From Mactra quadrangularis (lineage: Eukaryota > Mollusca > Bivalvia > Venerida > Mactridae): a DNA stretch of 64,000 nt. Shown here piece by piece: positions 47,810 through 63,680 of the stretch (position 1 is the stretch's first letter; each line of letters starts with the position of its first letter). The translations under genes were made by a program, and so were the position numbers. The notes under the pieces were generated by a model. The model saw only the letters and a program-made list of their open reading frames with translations, was not told where the DNA came from and searched no databases. The stretch is taken from assembly GCA_025267735.1 (NCBI GenBank), contig CM046299.1, positions 11,492,232 through 11,556,231 of the forward strand. Direction: 5' to 3'.

Positions 47810-49155
47810 CATTAGTGCATATTGCTGAAGAGAATCACTAGGTAGCGATGTCCTTATGAATCTGACACTAGACATGTCATCAGTGCATATTGCTCAAGAA
47901 AATCACTAGGTACCAATTACAGTGCATATTGCTGAAGAGAATCACTAGGTAGCGATGTCCTTATGAATCTGACACTAGACATGTCATCAGTGCATATTGC
48001 TGAAGAGAATCACTAGGTAGCGATGTCCTTATGAATCTGACACTAGACATGTCATCAGTGCATATTGCTCAAGAAAATCACTAGGTACCAATATCCTTAT
48101 AAATCTGACGTAAGACATGTCATCAGTGCATATTGCCATCAGTGCATATTGCTCAAGAAAATCACTAGGTACCAATATCCTTATAAATCTGACGTAAGAC
48201 ATGTCATCAGTGCATATTGCTTAATAGAATCACTAGGTACCAATATCCTTATAAATCTGACGTAAGACATGTCATCAGTGCATATTGCTTAATAGAATCA
48301 TTAGGTACCAATATCCTTATAAATCTGACGTAAGACATGTCATCAGTGCATATTGCTTAATAGAATCACTAGGTACCAATATCCTTATAAATCTGACACT
48401 AGACATGTCACCAGTGCATATTGCTCAAGAGAATCACTAGATAGTGATATCCTTATGAATCTGACACTAGACATGTCAGCAGTGCATATTGCTCAAGAGA
48501 ATCACTAGGTACCAATATCCTTATAAATCTGACTCTAGACATGTCAGCAGTGCATATTGCTCAAGAGAATCACTAGGTACCAATATCCTAATGAATCTGA
48601 CTCTAGACATGTAAGCAGTGCATATTGCTCAAGAGAATCACTAGGTACCAATATCCTAATGAATCTGACTCTAGACATGTCAGCAGTGCATATTGCTCAA
48701 GAGAATCACTAGGTACCAATATCCTAATGAATCTGACACTAGACATGTCATCGGAGCATATTGCTCAAGAGAATCACTAGGTAGCGATGTCCTTATAAAT
48801 TTGACACCAGACATGACATCAGTGCATCTTGCTCAAGAGAATCACTAGGTAGCGATGTCCTTATAAATCTGACACCAGACATGTCATCAGTGCATCTTGC
48901 TCAAGAGAATCACTAGGTAGCGATGTCCTTATAAATCTGACACCAGACATGTCATCAGTGCATCTTGCTCAAGAGAATCACTAGGTACCGATGTCCATGT
49001 ACATCTGACACTAGACATGTCATCAGTGCATCTTGCTAAAAAATCACTAGGTAGCGATGTCCTTATGAATCTGACACTAGACATGTCATTAGTGCATATT
49101 GCTCAAGAGAATCACTAGGTAGCGATGTCTTTATGAATCTGACACTAGACATGCA
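47810..49155 (+). repeat. 68-bp satellite array (about 20 units)
   Basis: The unit is agtgcatattgctcaagaga + atcactaggtaccaatatcc + ttataaatctgacactagac + atgtcatc (68 bp). Variants cluster regionally: tagcgatgtcc units at both ends, taccaatatcc units in the middle. A few units are partial (about 47880-47930, 48120). It ends about 400 bp from the 3' end of NACA. Confidence 0.95.
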
Positions 49156-49454
49156 AGTTATCTTGTTGATATAATTAAATTGACTTTCAATCATTTCACC
49201 GACATTCCACATTGTGGTTGTTAATGGTTATACTATTTCACAACACTTGATGCATTAAACATTTTACTAACAAAATTCCACTGCTCTAACTAGATTTTGT
49301 TAAAACTTTAAAAAACTTACTTTTTCTACATTAAACTATGGTATACATAAAAGTTAGAGCAGTGTTTCATTCATCCCACTCATTATATATAGGACAAAGA
49401 ATATAAATGTATATTATTAAAAACAAAAACTATGATTTAAGTTTAAATTATGAA

Positions 49455-49460
49455 TTTATT
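49455..49460 (-). terminator. NACA polyadenylation signal
   Basis: tttatt on the + strand reads AATAAA on the NACA strand, about 100 nt after the stop codon, giving a short 3'UTR. Confidence 0.65.
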
Positions 49461-49558
49461 TGCTCGTAATGGCAGAATTTATAAATCACAGACACACAGT
49501 TGTTCACATCAGCGAACGGAGAACTCACACATACAGACAAACACGAGGAAAGATAACG

Positions 49559-54470
<4,912 letters not shown>

Positions 54471-55009
54471 CTTGATGTCTGCAATAAAACAATGAATGAC
54501 GTTTAATTTGATAGACAATTGGCTATCGAAGTTCTTACTCCTGGACAACAAGATTCATGATGGCAGTATGGGTCACAACAGAATGAGTATCATGAGTTCC
54601 AACTGACAATATACTAAGGTAAGCAACAGAACCCACTACACTGTTCAATGAACATTTCCTTCTGATATGACATCAAGCTGTCTGGTCCTAAAAATAAGAC
54701 CCTAAATTAAGATGTAACTAACGGGTTTATGAAGCAATCCCATAAGACCCAACGTAGCAGAAATATGTCCAAATAGCGACGTCAGCGCACCTGCTCGCAC
54801 CCGATTGGCCTATTCTGCCCAATGTAAAAGTGACTGTGTTGTTATAAGTATTTAATGCCATTTAAACCCATAAATTACACACAGTTTGGTTGAAAATGAA
54901 AGAAAAAGTTGTATTTGATTGGTTTGTAGTAATTTTACGTAATTAATTGTTAATATCGCTTCGCAATTTTTGTTGGAAGTTCAGAATTGTCAACTTCCGC
55001 GTTCGACGG

Positions 55010-55405
55010 CGGCCATTTTGTAAACATTTTCAACTCTCGGAAAAGGTGAGATTCTCACGTTTAATATTGCATTGTGGGTACTAGACGACGCCATAACCTA
55101 GTTTTATGCCTCAGTGACCTTAGTGTAAATTTTTGTTTTCACCCGTTATCCCTGCTTGTTTTAAATATAAAAAATAGCTGTCGAGGTAGAAAAAAATGTA
55201 TTTTACTTGAAAACTGTTGTAAGCACACTAATGCATCAAAGAGTTTATTGTAATTTAGTCATTTCTCAAGTGAACCAATCGAAAACCGCGCCAAAATATC
55301 TTTGCGCATTGTAGCGCATTTGCATATAGTGAGGCCGGTGTCGTGACCCGTAAAACCGGAAGTCAAATTCGGATAATTTCGGATGTAAACAAATAGCTGT
55401 CAAAC
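55010..55405 (+). promoter_or_regulatory. promoter-like CpG-richer region
   Basis: It contains gcggccattttg (YY1-like), a CCAAT box (aaccaatcg), an E2F-like gcgccaaaat, an octamer-like atttgcata and an ETS-like accggaagt, all within 400 bp of otherwise AT-rich DNA. It lies just upstream of the 55746 ORF and could also work for the opposite strand. Confidence 0.4.
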
Positions 55406-55745
55406 TTGCAACAGTTTTCAATTTATCTTTGAAGGTATTTTCTAGAATAGAAATGGTTTTATAAATATTATTAGATATTAGCACAGTTAACATAATTTTG
55501 CATTTTAGTGATTTTTATTCGAATTTATTGTGGATTTCCTTGTAAATACCAAAATCTTCAATAATGTACAATGGAAATTTTGTAATGTTACAAGGTAATT
55601 TTTATCCAATTTTATTGGCTGATAAGGAATTACAGATTGAGATTATTATGAGTAGATGAAAGAAATATCTTCTTTTTTTCTCTTAAATTAATTACAGGAT
55701 TTTTTGTGTCAGAAAGAGATTGAAATAGAAACTAAATCATTGATT

Positions 55746-56270
55746 ATGGCACGTACAACTGTGACACCCGACAGCCTATTTTTTGTCTATTTGTTGCATT
55801 ATGATCCTGAGTTTGTTGACCCCGCTCACATTTTACCTTACTTTGGGAACAACTTTCATTTTTATTTTTCTCATGTATGCCATGGCTATTTAGTTTTTCA
55901 TGATGCTCGTATGGGACTTTTATTTCGTTTCCTTACTGACATTCCTTTACAAATTTCTGTTGATCCTTATTTATTGTCTGCTTTGTTTCCTCCTGAGCCA
56001 GAGCCGGAGAATTTTTCCGTGCCACAAGCCCAAGACCCTTACTGGTATTTCGAGTACAATAACCGATTTGATGATGATATACAATCAGATACATCATTTT
56101 CTAGTTCTGTGTCAGCCCACTCTGGGTCAACAAGGCAGCTCACTTTAGAGTCGAACTCTGATGATACTCTGCCCCCGGATCCAGAACTTGATTATGTTCC
56201 TGATGTAGATTCTTTATCTGACTGTGTGTCTGAGAATGGTTATGATTCTCAGGAAGATTTATTTCACTAA
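55746..56270 (+). CDS. unrecognised 174-aa acidic protein
   Basis: An ATG-initiated ORF with real-looking composition. The N-terminal half is aromatic and hydrophobic (FFVYLLHYDPEFVDPAHILP, FHFYFSHVCHGYLVFHD). A Pro/Glu patch (PPEPEPE) follows, then an Asp/Ser-rich acidic tail (DSLSDCVSENGYDSQEDLFH). It follows a possible intron (donor caag|gtaatt at 55595, acceptor attacag at 55697). I know no family. The acidic tail recalls accessory proteins of multi-ORF DNA transposons, but that is inference. It lies 204 bp upstream of the transposase-like ORF on the same strand. Confidence 0.55.
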   Translation: MARTTVTPDSLFFVYLLHYDPEFVDPAHILPYFGNNFHFYFSHVCHGYLVFHDARMGLLFRFLTDIPLQISVDPYLLSALFPPEPEPENFSVPQAQDPYWYFEYNNRFDDDIQSDTSFSSSVSAHSGSTRQLTLESNSDDTLPPDPELDYVPDVDSLSDCVSENGYDSQEDLFH

Positions 56271-56474
56271 TTTTCTTTTGTTAATTTTCATTTTATTTGA
56301 TTTCCTTTTGTTATTTTTATATTTTGTTTAATTTATTTTCAGATTTTCTTTAGTTAGTTTGACTTTATTTTCTTATTGGGGTTACAACAATGACAGTCAC
56401 CTAAAATATCAGTCGCCTTAAATATCTTAATGTAAGTATGCAAATATTATTATTATTATTTCAGTTAAATCACC

Positions 56475-56626
56475 ATGTCAATAACAGACAACAAAAGTGT
56501 TTTAAATCTAGTCGAAGAAATTGGTTTACATAACACTATCACTAGACTGTTGACTCTTTGCCCAGGTAAATGTGACAGAAAGATTCTATACACCCAAATT
56601 GACCGCCTTGTCAGGCCTCTACATTA
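56475..56626 (+). CDS. N-terminal fragment of the transposase-like gene (50 codons to stop)
   Basis: ATG with context atcaccATGt, then 45 codons of original frame. The last few codons before TAA (56624-56626) come from the hAT-like insert. Too short to stand out alone. It may be preceded by an intron, since tatttcag lies 10 nt upstream of the ATG. Confidence 0.6.
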
Positions 56627-58111
56627 ACTTTTTTTCCTACTAGCCCGGTCGGGCTAGTAAATGCCCAAATCCACTAGCCCTGACCAATTTTTCACTAGCC
56701 CTGATCAAGGACCTTATATATAGGGTCCTTGCCCTGACCTTTCCAATTTTTCCTCTTTCAATTATTACCATCTAAATTGACAATACCTCTCATTTCTTAG
56801 CAGTCATGGTTTTTATTGTTGTAAAATATATCTAGCATACATAAATAGTTTTAAATATCATAAAAGTTGGACCGATAAATTACTTTAATTATTGCCTGAA
56901 AATGTGGTGGGGAAGCACTTAAAAGTCGACTGCTAAATATGCATGAAGAACCTAATAAACAAAAAAAATTAAAATGAATGAATATTTTGATTTCTCCAAT
57001 AAAATATCGGGGGTTACGAAATCAACTATCCGATTATTCCGTGTCGTACATTTTCCAAGGTCCGGACTATACAATGCTCTTGTATTCTGAATAAACTATA
57101 TATAGTCATTTTTCATTAAAAATAAAATTACCCCTTTAAAATGCCGTGAAAGTTATAAATAGACGTGCATAGTTACAATCGCCAAGCAAATGTGTCGCAT
57201 AATCGGCTATAACGTTACATTGCCGACAGTCTTTATTTTCCAAAATAAGTTGATCGTGTTAGTATAATTATGCTATGCGTATATGGGTGTATGTCATATT
57301 AATTTGAAGTAGTATTCTTGACTTAATGTACGTAACTAAATGTCATGTACCCTGTGGAGTCTATATTTGTTTGCAGCAATTAAATCAATATTAATCCTTT
57401 GTTTGGCGATGAGCGTGTGTTGGCAATATTAAACGGATATTGATGTAAACAATTTAAGATAAGATGTGTGTAGGTATTTTTAACACTTAGTCGATGTTTG
57501 ATAGCGTAACAATGCCATAATGCGATGTCGCATTGTGTAATCAAAGAGTCTACTTTAATTTAATTGTTAATTACATGACAAATTAAAACTTAAAACAAGC
57601 ATGAGCAATTTTTTTTGTTGACTTAGTACGCTAAAAATGGCCGGTAAGAAAATTATCGGGGATCGCGGGAAATTGAATGTTCTTTATTAAAATATATTAT
57701 GACGCCCGCTATTGTATCATTTTATTTCGAGAAAGTTTAAACATTAATCTTGCCGTTCATATTTTTCTGAAGAAAAAAAACCCTACTTTCACCGAATTTA
57801 CGTATTTTATCGAACGTGTGTAAGGAAATCCCCGGACTAGTACTCCTCAAGACGGCTCGATTATACACATGCATACGCACCAGATTACTTTCAAATGCAT
57901 AAGGATGCTCTTAATAAAGCGTAAACAAGTTTTTGTAGCCTTAAATTTGAGATTGGTTAAGTTAACTGAAATCGGATTGATTTTTTGTGGTAATTAAAGT
58001 TTTGATCAAAATTAAGTAGCCCGGTCGGGCTACCTATGAGATAACTCCACCAGACCGGACCTAACTTGAACCAGTGAATGTCTGTCGGCTGCGCCTTAAT
58101 GTCGAGCCCTG
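56612..58111. mobile_element. 1,500-bp non-autonomous hAT-like element with 8-bp TSD
   Basis: Flanked by perfect CGCCTTGT duplications (56604-56611 and 58112-58119). Ends caggcctctacattaa and ttaatgtcgagccctg are inverted repeats with the CAGG start of hAT. A subterminal palindrome agcccggtcgggcta occurs near both ends (56643 and 58018). No transposase ORF inside. Confidence 0.92.
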
Positions 58112-58119
58112 CGCCTTGT

Positions 58120-60754
58120 GAAGAAACATAAGCGTCTCTTAAAAGATAAGACAAGAGATAAAGGTGTAAAAGCTATTGAAGAGTTCTATAACATAAAATA
58201 TGCATTCCCTATTACTAAAATATCATCAACACCATCACCCGTATCAACATTTAATGTGAAAGATAGTTCAAATTTTGAAATAGAAACCTATAAATCAGTA
58301 GCAGAAAAAATATGTAATGAATTACATGAAACAAAAAAAGAATTAAAAGAGTCAGAAAAAGTAAAAGAACAGTTAATAAAATTGGACACTAGTTTTGAGG
58401 AAGCAAAAAATAAATTAGAATATCAAAAGCGTAATCTTAAGAGAACTGTGTCTAGAGAAAATTATTGGCGGGAAAAATGCTCCAAGTTAGAGGAAAAAAT
58501 TGAAAATGTTGAGAATATTGATGTGTGTGGTAATGAAGATCTTAGTGCTCAACTCGAGCTGTTGACCTCAAAAAATGTCAAATACCAAGAGGAAATAGAA
58601 AGTCTCAAATGTGAAATAAGTTTTTTACATAATGAAATTGATAGATTGACACATTTACAGAGTGATACAGTTTTTTTATACAATGAAGCTAAAAATGAGT
58701 ATATATCAGAATTACATGCCTGTGTATATACACTGTTAAACAATCATGTTGGCACTGAACATGTTAGCTGTGTTATAGAGAGTGTGCTAAAATTAGTAGA
58801 TAAAAAAGCAAATAAATTACCTAGTAAAAGTACTATAAAAAATTGGGCTTTAGAGAGAAACTTTCTAGCTAGAAAGCAAATTAGTGAGCTATCAGGTAAT
58901 GAAAATTTGACTTTATACAGTGATGAAAGTAGTAAGTACGGGCAGAAATGGGGGTTCTTCGCAAGTCGTGATTCCGATGGAAATTACCTACTTCTAGGAA
59001 TGCGTGATATGGCAACCAAATCATCACATGACACATTAGACACATTTAAAGAAATAATTAGTGATATTGATGCAGCATCTGAAAATGAAAAAGCTGGAAA
59101 AGAAATTTTAGCAAATATTAAAAATACTATGAGTGATAAGGCAAGTACCGAAAAGAAATTCAATGATATTTTAAGGGAATATAGGGATGAAATTCTACCT
59201 GAAATAATGGAAAATTTTAATAAACTTAATATTGAATCACAGATGGCTATCAGTCATATGAACAATTTTTTCTGTGGCCTTCACTCCTTGGTGCACATGG
59301 CTGAGACTGCACAGAAGGCAATCTATGAAGTAGAAAATGCACATTTTCAGAGTGATATTCCTATTCAGAACAAACTCTTTTTAAAACCTGGTCAGTCAGG
59401 CACTGTTCGCCTTCTGTTTACTGCTTGTAAAGCGTTTGCCCGCCGTGGAGACCAGAAAAATGGTTGTCATGGTAATTTTTTAACATTTGTAAAGCCTTTT
59501 TTGATTGAAATGGGATTTCTTTCCCTACCACTGCAACCACTGAAAGGAAACCGCTTTAATATTCTTTTTGTAAATGCTGGACACATTTTCTTCTTTAAAG
59601 AACAATTGCTTGAGTTTCTAAAAAATACACCAAACCTCAATGGCCTTTTGCAGTCGGCACTCCATGATCTACAGCAAGACTTCTTCATTGCTGGATTGAA
59701 AGCCCTTGGCTTAATATCAAAAATAATCACTACTCCACTCTGGCATGTCATAGAAAGCAAGGACATTTCCATCAGTGATATGGCCAAGAGATACTTAGAT
59801 CTTAAGCTGTTCCTGGACATCACTGTCAACAACATTGAAGATTTTATCAGTGGTGAAGCAATACTCTATCCAGATGTGCCGGTGAAAAAAGACAAAGTAT
59901 TTGAACGGCTGATTAAACACGATGACCAACTTGATGACCATACTGTGACTATACTGAGTGTGCTTTTGCCCGCCTTATCAAAGCTGGTGCAACATGAGTT
60001 TGGTGACCATCTCCCAAGTGGTGTTCATGAGAATGTTGATAAAGAGGTTACCAAAAGCTCAGACAAACACAACAAGTATCCAGAAAGGGTGTTTGCGTAC
60101 GTGGATTACCTGTTAGCTCAAAAACCAAACATATCATCACTCGCTCTTGAATCACAAATAACATTTTCGCTGAATAAAACAGACAAATGGCTAACCAGCA
60201 AAACACCAGCTGAAACACAACAACTCATTTTGGAAAGTAGAAAAGAAGTTAAGAAGGAACGTGAAAGATTCAAAATTCGGGAGAAGTCAATTAGAGAGAA
60301 AAGGTTGGAAAATCAGAGAATACTATTTGAAGTGAAAGCCAGACAAGAAAGAAAACGTATTGAAAGACTTGAAAAAGATACTCTTGATATGCAATTTTAT
60401 GGGCTATGGCAAAGCATGGAGCAAATTTCCTCAGAACTTCAGTTAATAAAATCAGATAAAGAAAAAGTGGAGGCTCTTAAGGCACAGTTGCGTTTCAGAA
60501 AACATGTATTTGAACAGAAAGCAGACAGTAGTGTATATGCATTTAGCAAGGTTGTTGATGGTAAAAGGGTTAATTTAAGTGTTGATGAATTAAAAGCGAA
60601 TGTTGCGAAACTTGTACGAGAATCATTTAATTTTGAAATTCAAACTTCTAACCATGATATAAGTGGATCGTTGTTGGTAGGGAAACGGGTGAGGCAAAAA
60701 TTCTTAGACGAATCTGGTAATGCGTTTTGGTCACAAGGAAAAGTAATCTCTCAG
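58120..60754 (+). CDS. transposase-like gene, main exon 3' of the insertion
   Basis: 878 open codons beginning KKHKRLLKDKTRDKGVKAIE, in frame with the pre-insertion segment. The open frame seems to start only because the insertion ended here; no good ATG with context lies at its start. It ends at the donor ctcag|gtaatt. High Lys/Glu content; no internal stops, so decay since interruption is slight. Confidence 0.75.
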
Positions 60755-60849
60755 GTAATTCTGTAGTGATTAAAATACAATTTCTATGTATTATTTTTAG
60801 TGAATTTTTTGCATATGTGCTAACATTCTGTTTTCTGTATTCATTTCAG

Positions 60850-60966
60850 GTGCCTGGATTCCCGAGATGGTTCAACATTTTGTATGATAATGACCCTGCC
60901 GTGTACTCTGACAACCTCGCTGACCATTACCAAGCCAAAGACGTTGAGATCTTGACTGAAGCTTAG
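60850..60966 (+). CDS. transposase-like gene, terminal exon (Tudor-like C-terminus)
   Basis: VPGFPRWFNILYDNDPAVYS, then DNLADHYQAKDVEILTEA and TAG. Phase 0 junction with the main exon. Together with GKRVRQKFLDESGNAFWSQG before the intron it resembles a Tudor/Royal-family barrel. A polyA signal AATAAA is at 61005-61010. Confidence 0.75.
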   Translation: MPGFPRWFNILYDNDPAVYSDNLADHYQAKDVEILTEA

Positions 60967-61077
60967 ATCATAAATTGTGCATAATTATTCAGTAAGATTA
61001 CAAGAATAAATTCATGTTGATGTTACAGTTTCTTTATTTAGCATTCTTATTTGTTGTTGAATATGTCCACTATCAAT

Positions 61078-61522
61078 GGGCCGACTTGATTTGCCCGGGC
61101 GGCTCAAAGGCGTACGCCGATTCAGAAACGGCTACCGGCGATTCGCTTTATTTGCTCCGAGATTGAGCTGGGTCGTTAGAGCGGCTAGCATGTGACGAAT
61201 ATGGCTATAAATAGATACAGGTGAAACCATTATTATAAATTTACTATGATTATGGAGAAAATACTAATTGATGTGTTTAATAAACCTCTCTTACACGTCA
61301 TTTGTGTTAGAGTTATATTACAAGTACACATTTTACTCGCCAGACACGAATTTAAAATTTTAAGTACTGATATGGGTTTATTTACTACACTGCTTGAAAT
61401 GAGACCGTCTGCAACAGTAATTAGTTAGCCGGATCGCTTGATTCATATGTCACACCGGGGCGAGCCGATCGGCGAGCGGCTTACGCCGGTTTATGAGCCG
61501 CCCGAGCAAATCAAGTCGGCCC
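61078..61522. mobile_element. 445-bp PIF/Harbinger-like MITE
   Basis: Ends GGGCCGACTTGATTTGC and GCAAATCAAGTCGGCCC are perfect inverted repeats continuing with gggcggctc/gagccgccc. AAT flanks both sides (61075-61077, 61523-61525), a 3-bp duplication as in Harbinger-type elements. It is much more GC-rich at the ends than its surroundings. Confidence 0.8.
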
Positions 61523-61555
61523 AATAAGAATAAGCCGAAGAGGTGCGAGCAGTTA

Positions 61556-62035
61556 CATTCAGGGGCAATAACTCTCTTAATAGATGTAAAATTAAAAAAA
61601 GATCAGTTCAGAATTCCCTTCTTTAAGATCTTTCCAATGACATGTAGAAACTTAGTGTTTGGATAAATAGTTGCTCTGTTTCAGATACTTCGGGGAAATC
61701 GAAGGATTTATCCGAAAATCCGCAGTTTTTATAAAGTTTAAAGGGCCACAACTCCAGTACAAATTGTCCAAAATGCAACATTTATACAGTTTTGAAGACC
61801 TGTTTATAAGGCCTTTCCAATGATATATAGGAAGTAAGTGTTTGGTTATATATGTGTACTTTTTGAGGAGTTTGAAAAATCCCGGAAGCATATCAGAAAA
61901 TCCTCCGATTTCAAAAACTTTAAAGGGCAATAACTCTAGTTATAATTGTCCAATTTGCAAAATCCAAACAGATTTGAACTCTGCTCAATAAGACCTTTCA
62001 AATGATGTATGACACTTGTACCTCTGTGGTACTTT
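61556..62035 (+). repeat. 181-bp diverged tandem repeat (GGGCAATAACTC)
   Basis: Two and two-thirds units start at aggggcaataactct (61560), aagggccacaactcc (61741) and aagggcaataactct (61922). Each continues with attgtccaa, a cctttccaatgatat phrase and gtgtttgg. Old copies, about a third of positions changed. Confidence 0.8.
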
Positions 62036-62592
62036 AAAAATTACCTTGTCCTTGCTAGTCCAAATGATAAAGTTGTGTAAGGTCTTATATTCAAGAAAAT
62101 TTACAAGCTGTCAACATATTGATAAGCGATGGCTATAGAATATTCAACACTAATATAAATAATTACAAAAATGAATAGAATACATGGATTCACTAGTATT
62201 AAGCCTAAAGGAGACCTGAAAATGCAAATTAGTGATTCACCAATACTGGCAATGCCAATAGTTAAACCAAGCAATTAATGAACGCAAAGCATACATCACA
62301 AAGACGAAAAAAACTGTCTCATACCATGAAAAAGCGTTCTTTGAGAATAGGCGTCATAACTTCTCACAGAACATCATATAAACCGTAAGATCATATCGAG
62401 TGATAATCTGCTACAGTCCCTCCATAAATGGACTTATTTGGTCATGTATACAAAACACTCGTATAGTAAATTGTGTGAGTTAAGAGGAAAACTATCTACA
62501 TTTAACCACCATATAAAAGTTATTGTGACCAAAAAGTCACTTTAGATCACAACAAAACCGGTTTATAAAAGAAGATCTCAATGGATTCTTAC

Positions 62593-62665
62593 CTCAATTC
62601 CCTGATGATCTACAACTTCAGCATGAAATATTTGGTAAAGAACTTCCGGTTGAAAGAACTTCCGA
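62593..62665 (-). other. NACA: putative non-coding first exon of NACA
   Basis: On the - strand two CGGAAGT motifs (ETS type) are each followed by TTCTTTC/TTCTTTA pyrimidine runs, a TOP-like start. About 60-70 nt of transcript follow and end at a strong donor gaattgag|gtaaga (62592). This would splice to the acceptor 8 nt before the NACA ATG, giving an 8.1-kb first intron. No transcript evidence is available. Confidence 0.45.
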
Positions 62666-63300
62666 CAGGTGCGCGTTTCAGAACGGTGTAATCACGAAAA
62701 TATCCCGTGTATTTAATCCATCCGGAAATCTCCGTAACGGTGCGTATAAACTTAGGTAAATATCGATTTGTTTACTTATCATACGATTTTTTCTGACTAA
62801 TTGTCACGTTTGGTTGAGGTAATCCGTGGTTAACAATTCAAGTATACAGTGTTATAAATACTTGTCTTTCATTGACAATTCTTCTATTTTGAGATAACAG
62901 GTAGGCAAAGAAATTATTTTTATTTTATTTACTGAGTATTTTCCTTTTAAACTGCGCATTTTTTATTCATACAGTTTGCCGTATTATATCTAACATTCCT
63001 TTGGGTTGTAAATAATAAATGCTCTCACTCGTTGATGATGTTCATTTTGCCTCAAAAGTTTGTGTATTGTGATGGTTGACATTCTGTATTAGACTTATTG
63101 AGTCAGTCTTTGTGTTTTACTTATAGTGACTCTTCAATCATGATTTTTGTGCCATTACAGGAATATAAGTCAACATTTTCTCATATTGAGGTTAAGTCTT
63201 AGGACATGCTTATTCATTGCATACCTTTGTTTCACATCATACAAACAGTCCTCACCTTGAATATTCTCAATGGACCCTATATGTACATGTCACTGCCACT
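62666..63300. other. no recognisable feature
   Basis: AT-rich sequence right of the putative NACA promoter. I saw no exon, RNA gene or repeat. Confidence 0.5.
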
Positions 63301-63319
63301 GGGTAAAAAAGAATAGGCA

Positions 63320-63680
63320 GTCTGAATGGGACCCAAACCAATGACCCCTTTCTTACAATCCAAGTGCTCTCCCTACTGAGGTATCTGCTGCTTTAATACA
63401 TAACCTTCTTGCCATTAATGGCATTATGTGAACATGTAAGTATTGTGACTTACTTCCCCACAAACTTGAAAATTTGTCTTGATTTTCAGAACTCCAGGCC
63501 GCTTAAAGAATAAAGAGTAATTAATTTATTTCAAGTATTTTTTAACTGACCTAGTAATTCAGTCTTGGTCACTCGGTTGGGTGCCAAATGTCACCGAGTA
63601 AGAAAAGTATAACCTAGAGGCTAGAACCCCACGCTTACAATGTGAGTGCTCTCTCGACTGAGCTATCCAGCCATCTGTCA
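63320..63680 (-). mobile_element. two tRNA-like SINE heads (reverse)
   Basis: On the - strand, 63390-63330 reads acctcagtagggagagcact with a B-like ggtttgggtccca. 63670-63610 reads ggatagctcagtcgagagag with ggttctagcct. Both are degraded tRNA-like heads about 280 bp apart. Confidence 0.5.

Larger units (their letters stand above)
56475..60966 (+). pseudogene. RNase H-fold transposase-like gene, interrupted by a hAT insertion
   Basis: The reading frame starts at ATG 56475 (MSITDNKSVLNLVEEIGLHN), runs to 56611, is interrupted by the 1,500-bp element, and resumes in the same frame at 58120 to 60754. After a 95-nt GT-AG intron (60755-60849) it ends at 60966, about 970 residues without the insertion. 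Visible parts: coiled coil (58290-58680); LTLYSDESSKYGQKWGFF, a strand with a candidate catalytic Asp; MSDKASTEKKFN with a second Asp; FFCGLHSL, fitting the CxxH motif of hAT/KDZ-type RNase H transposases; GCHGNFLTF; a basic coiled coil (60220-60400). The C-terminus (GKRVRQKFLDE, FPRWFNILYDND) is Tudor-like. The insertion puts a stop at 56624, so the copy as it stands cannot make the full protein. Family assignment is my inference. Confidence 0.65.
54791..61552. mobile_element. candidate 6.8-kb DNA transposon carrying two ORFs
   Basis: CTGCTCGCACC at 54791 is matched by its exact reverse complement ggtgcgagcag ending at 61552. The similarity extends to about 21 of 26 positions (next GGC and TATTCT also align). 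Inside, on the + strand, are the 174-aa ORF and the transposase-like gene, plus later insertions at 56612-58111 and 61078-61522. No target-site duplication was found, so the boundaries are tentative; it could instead be a host gene nested in NACA intron 1. Confidence 0.4.

Noticed and set aside
47810..49155. Repeat array as a CRISPR or coding repeat
   Set aside because: The 68-bp units are directly adjacent with no spacers and the frame breaks within each unit. An ordinary satellite.
54556..54610. A possible + strand C/D snoRNA (atgatgg ... ctga)
   Set aside because: The C box is off consensus, no terminal stem forms, and the orientation is opposite to the host gene NACA.
55266..55493. A 75-codon reverse ORF
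   Set aside because: It overlaps the promoter-like region and shows no family resemblance or splice context.
59467..59835. A 122-codon reverse ORF
   Set aside because: Antisense shadow of the transposase-like ORF on the + strand; no recognisable content.
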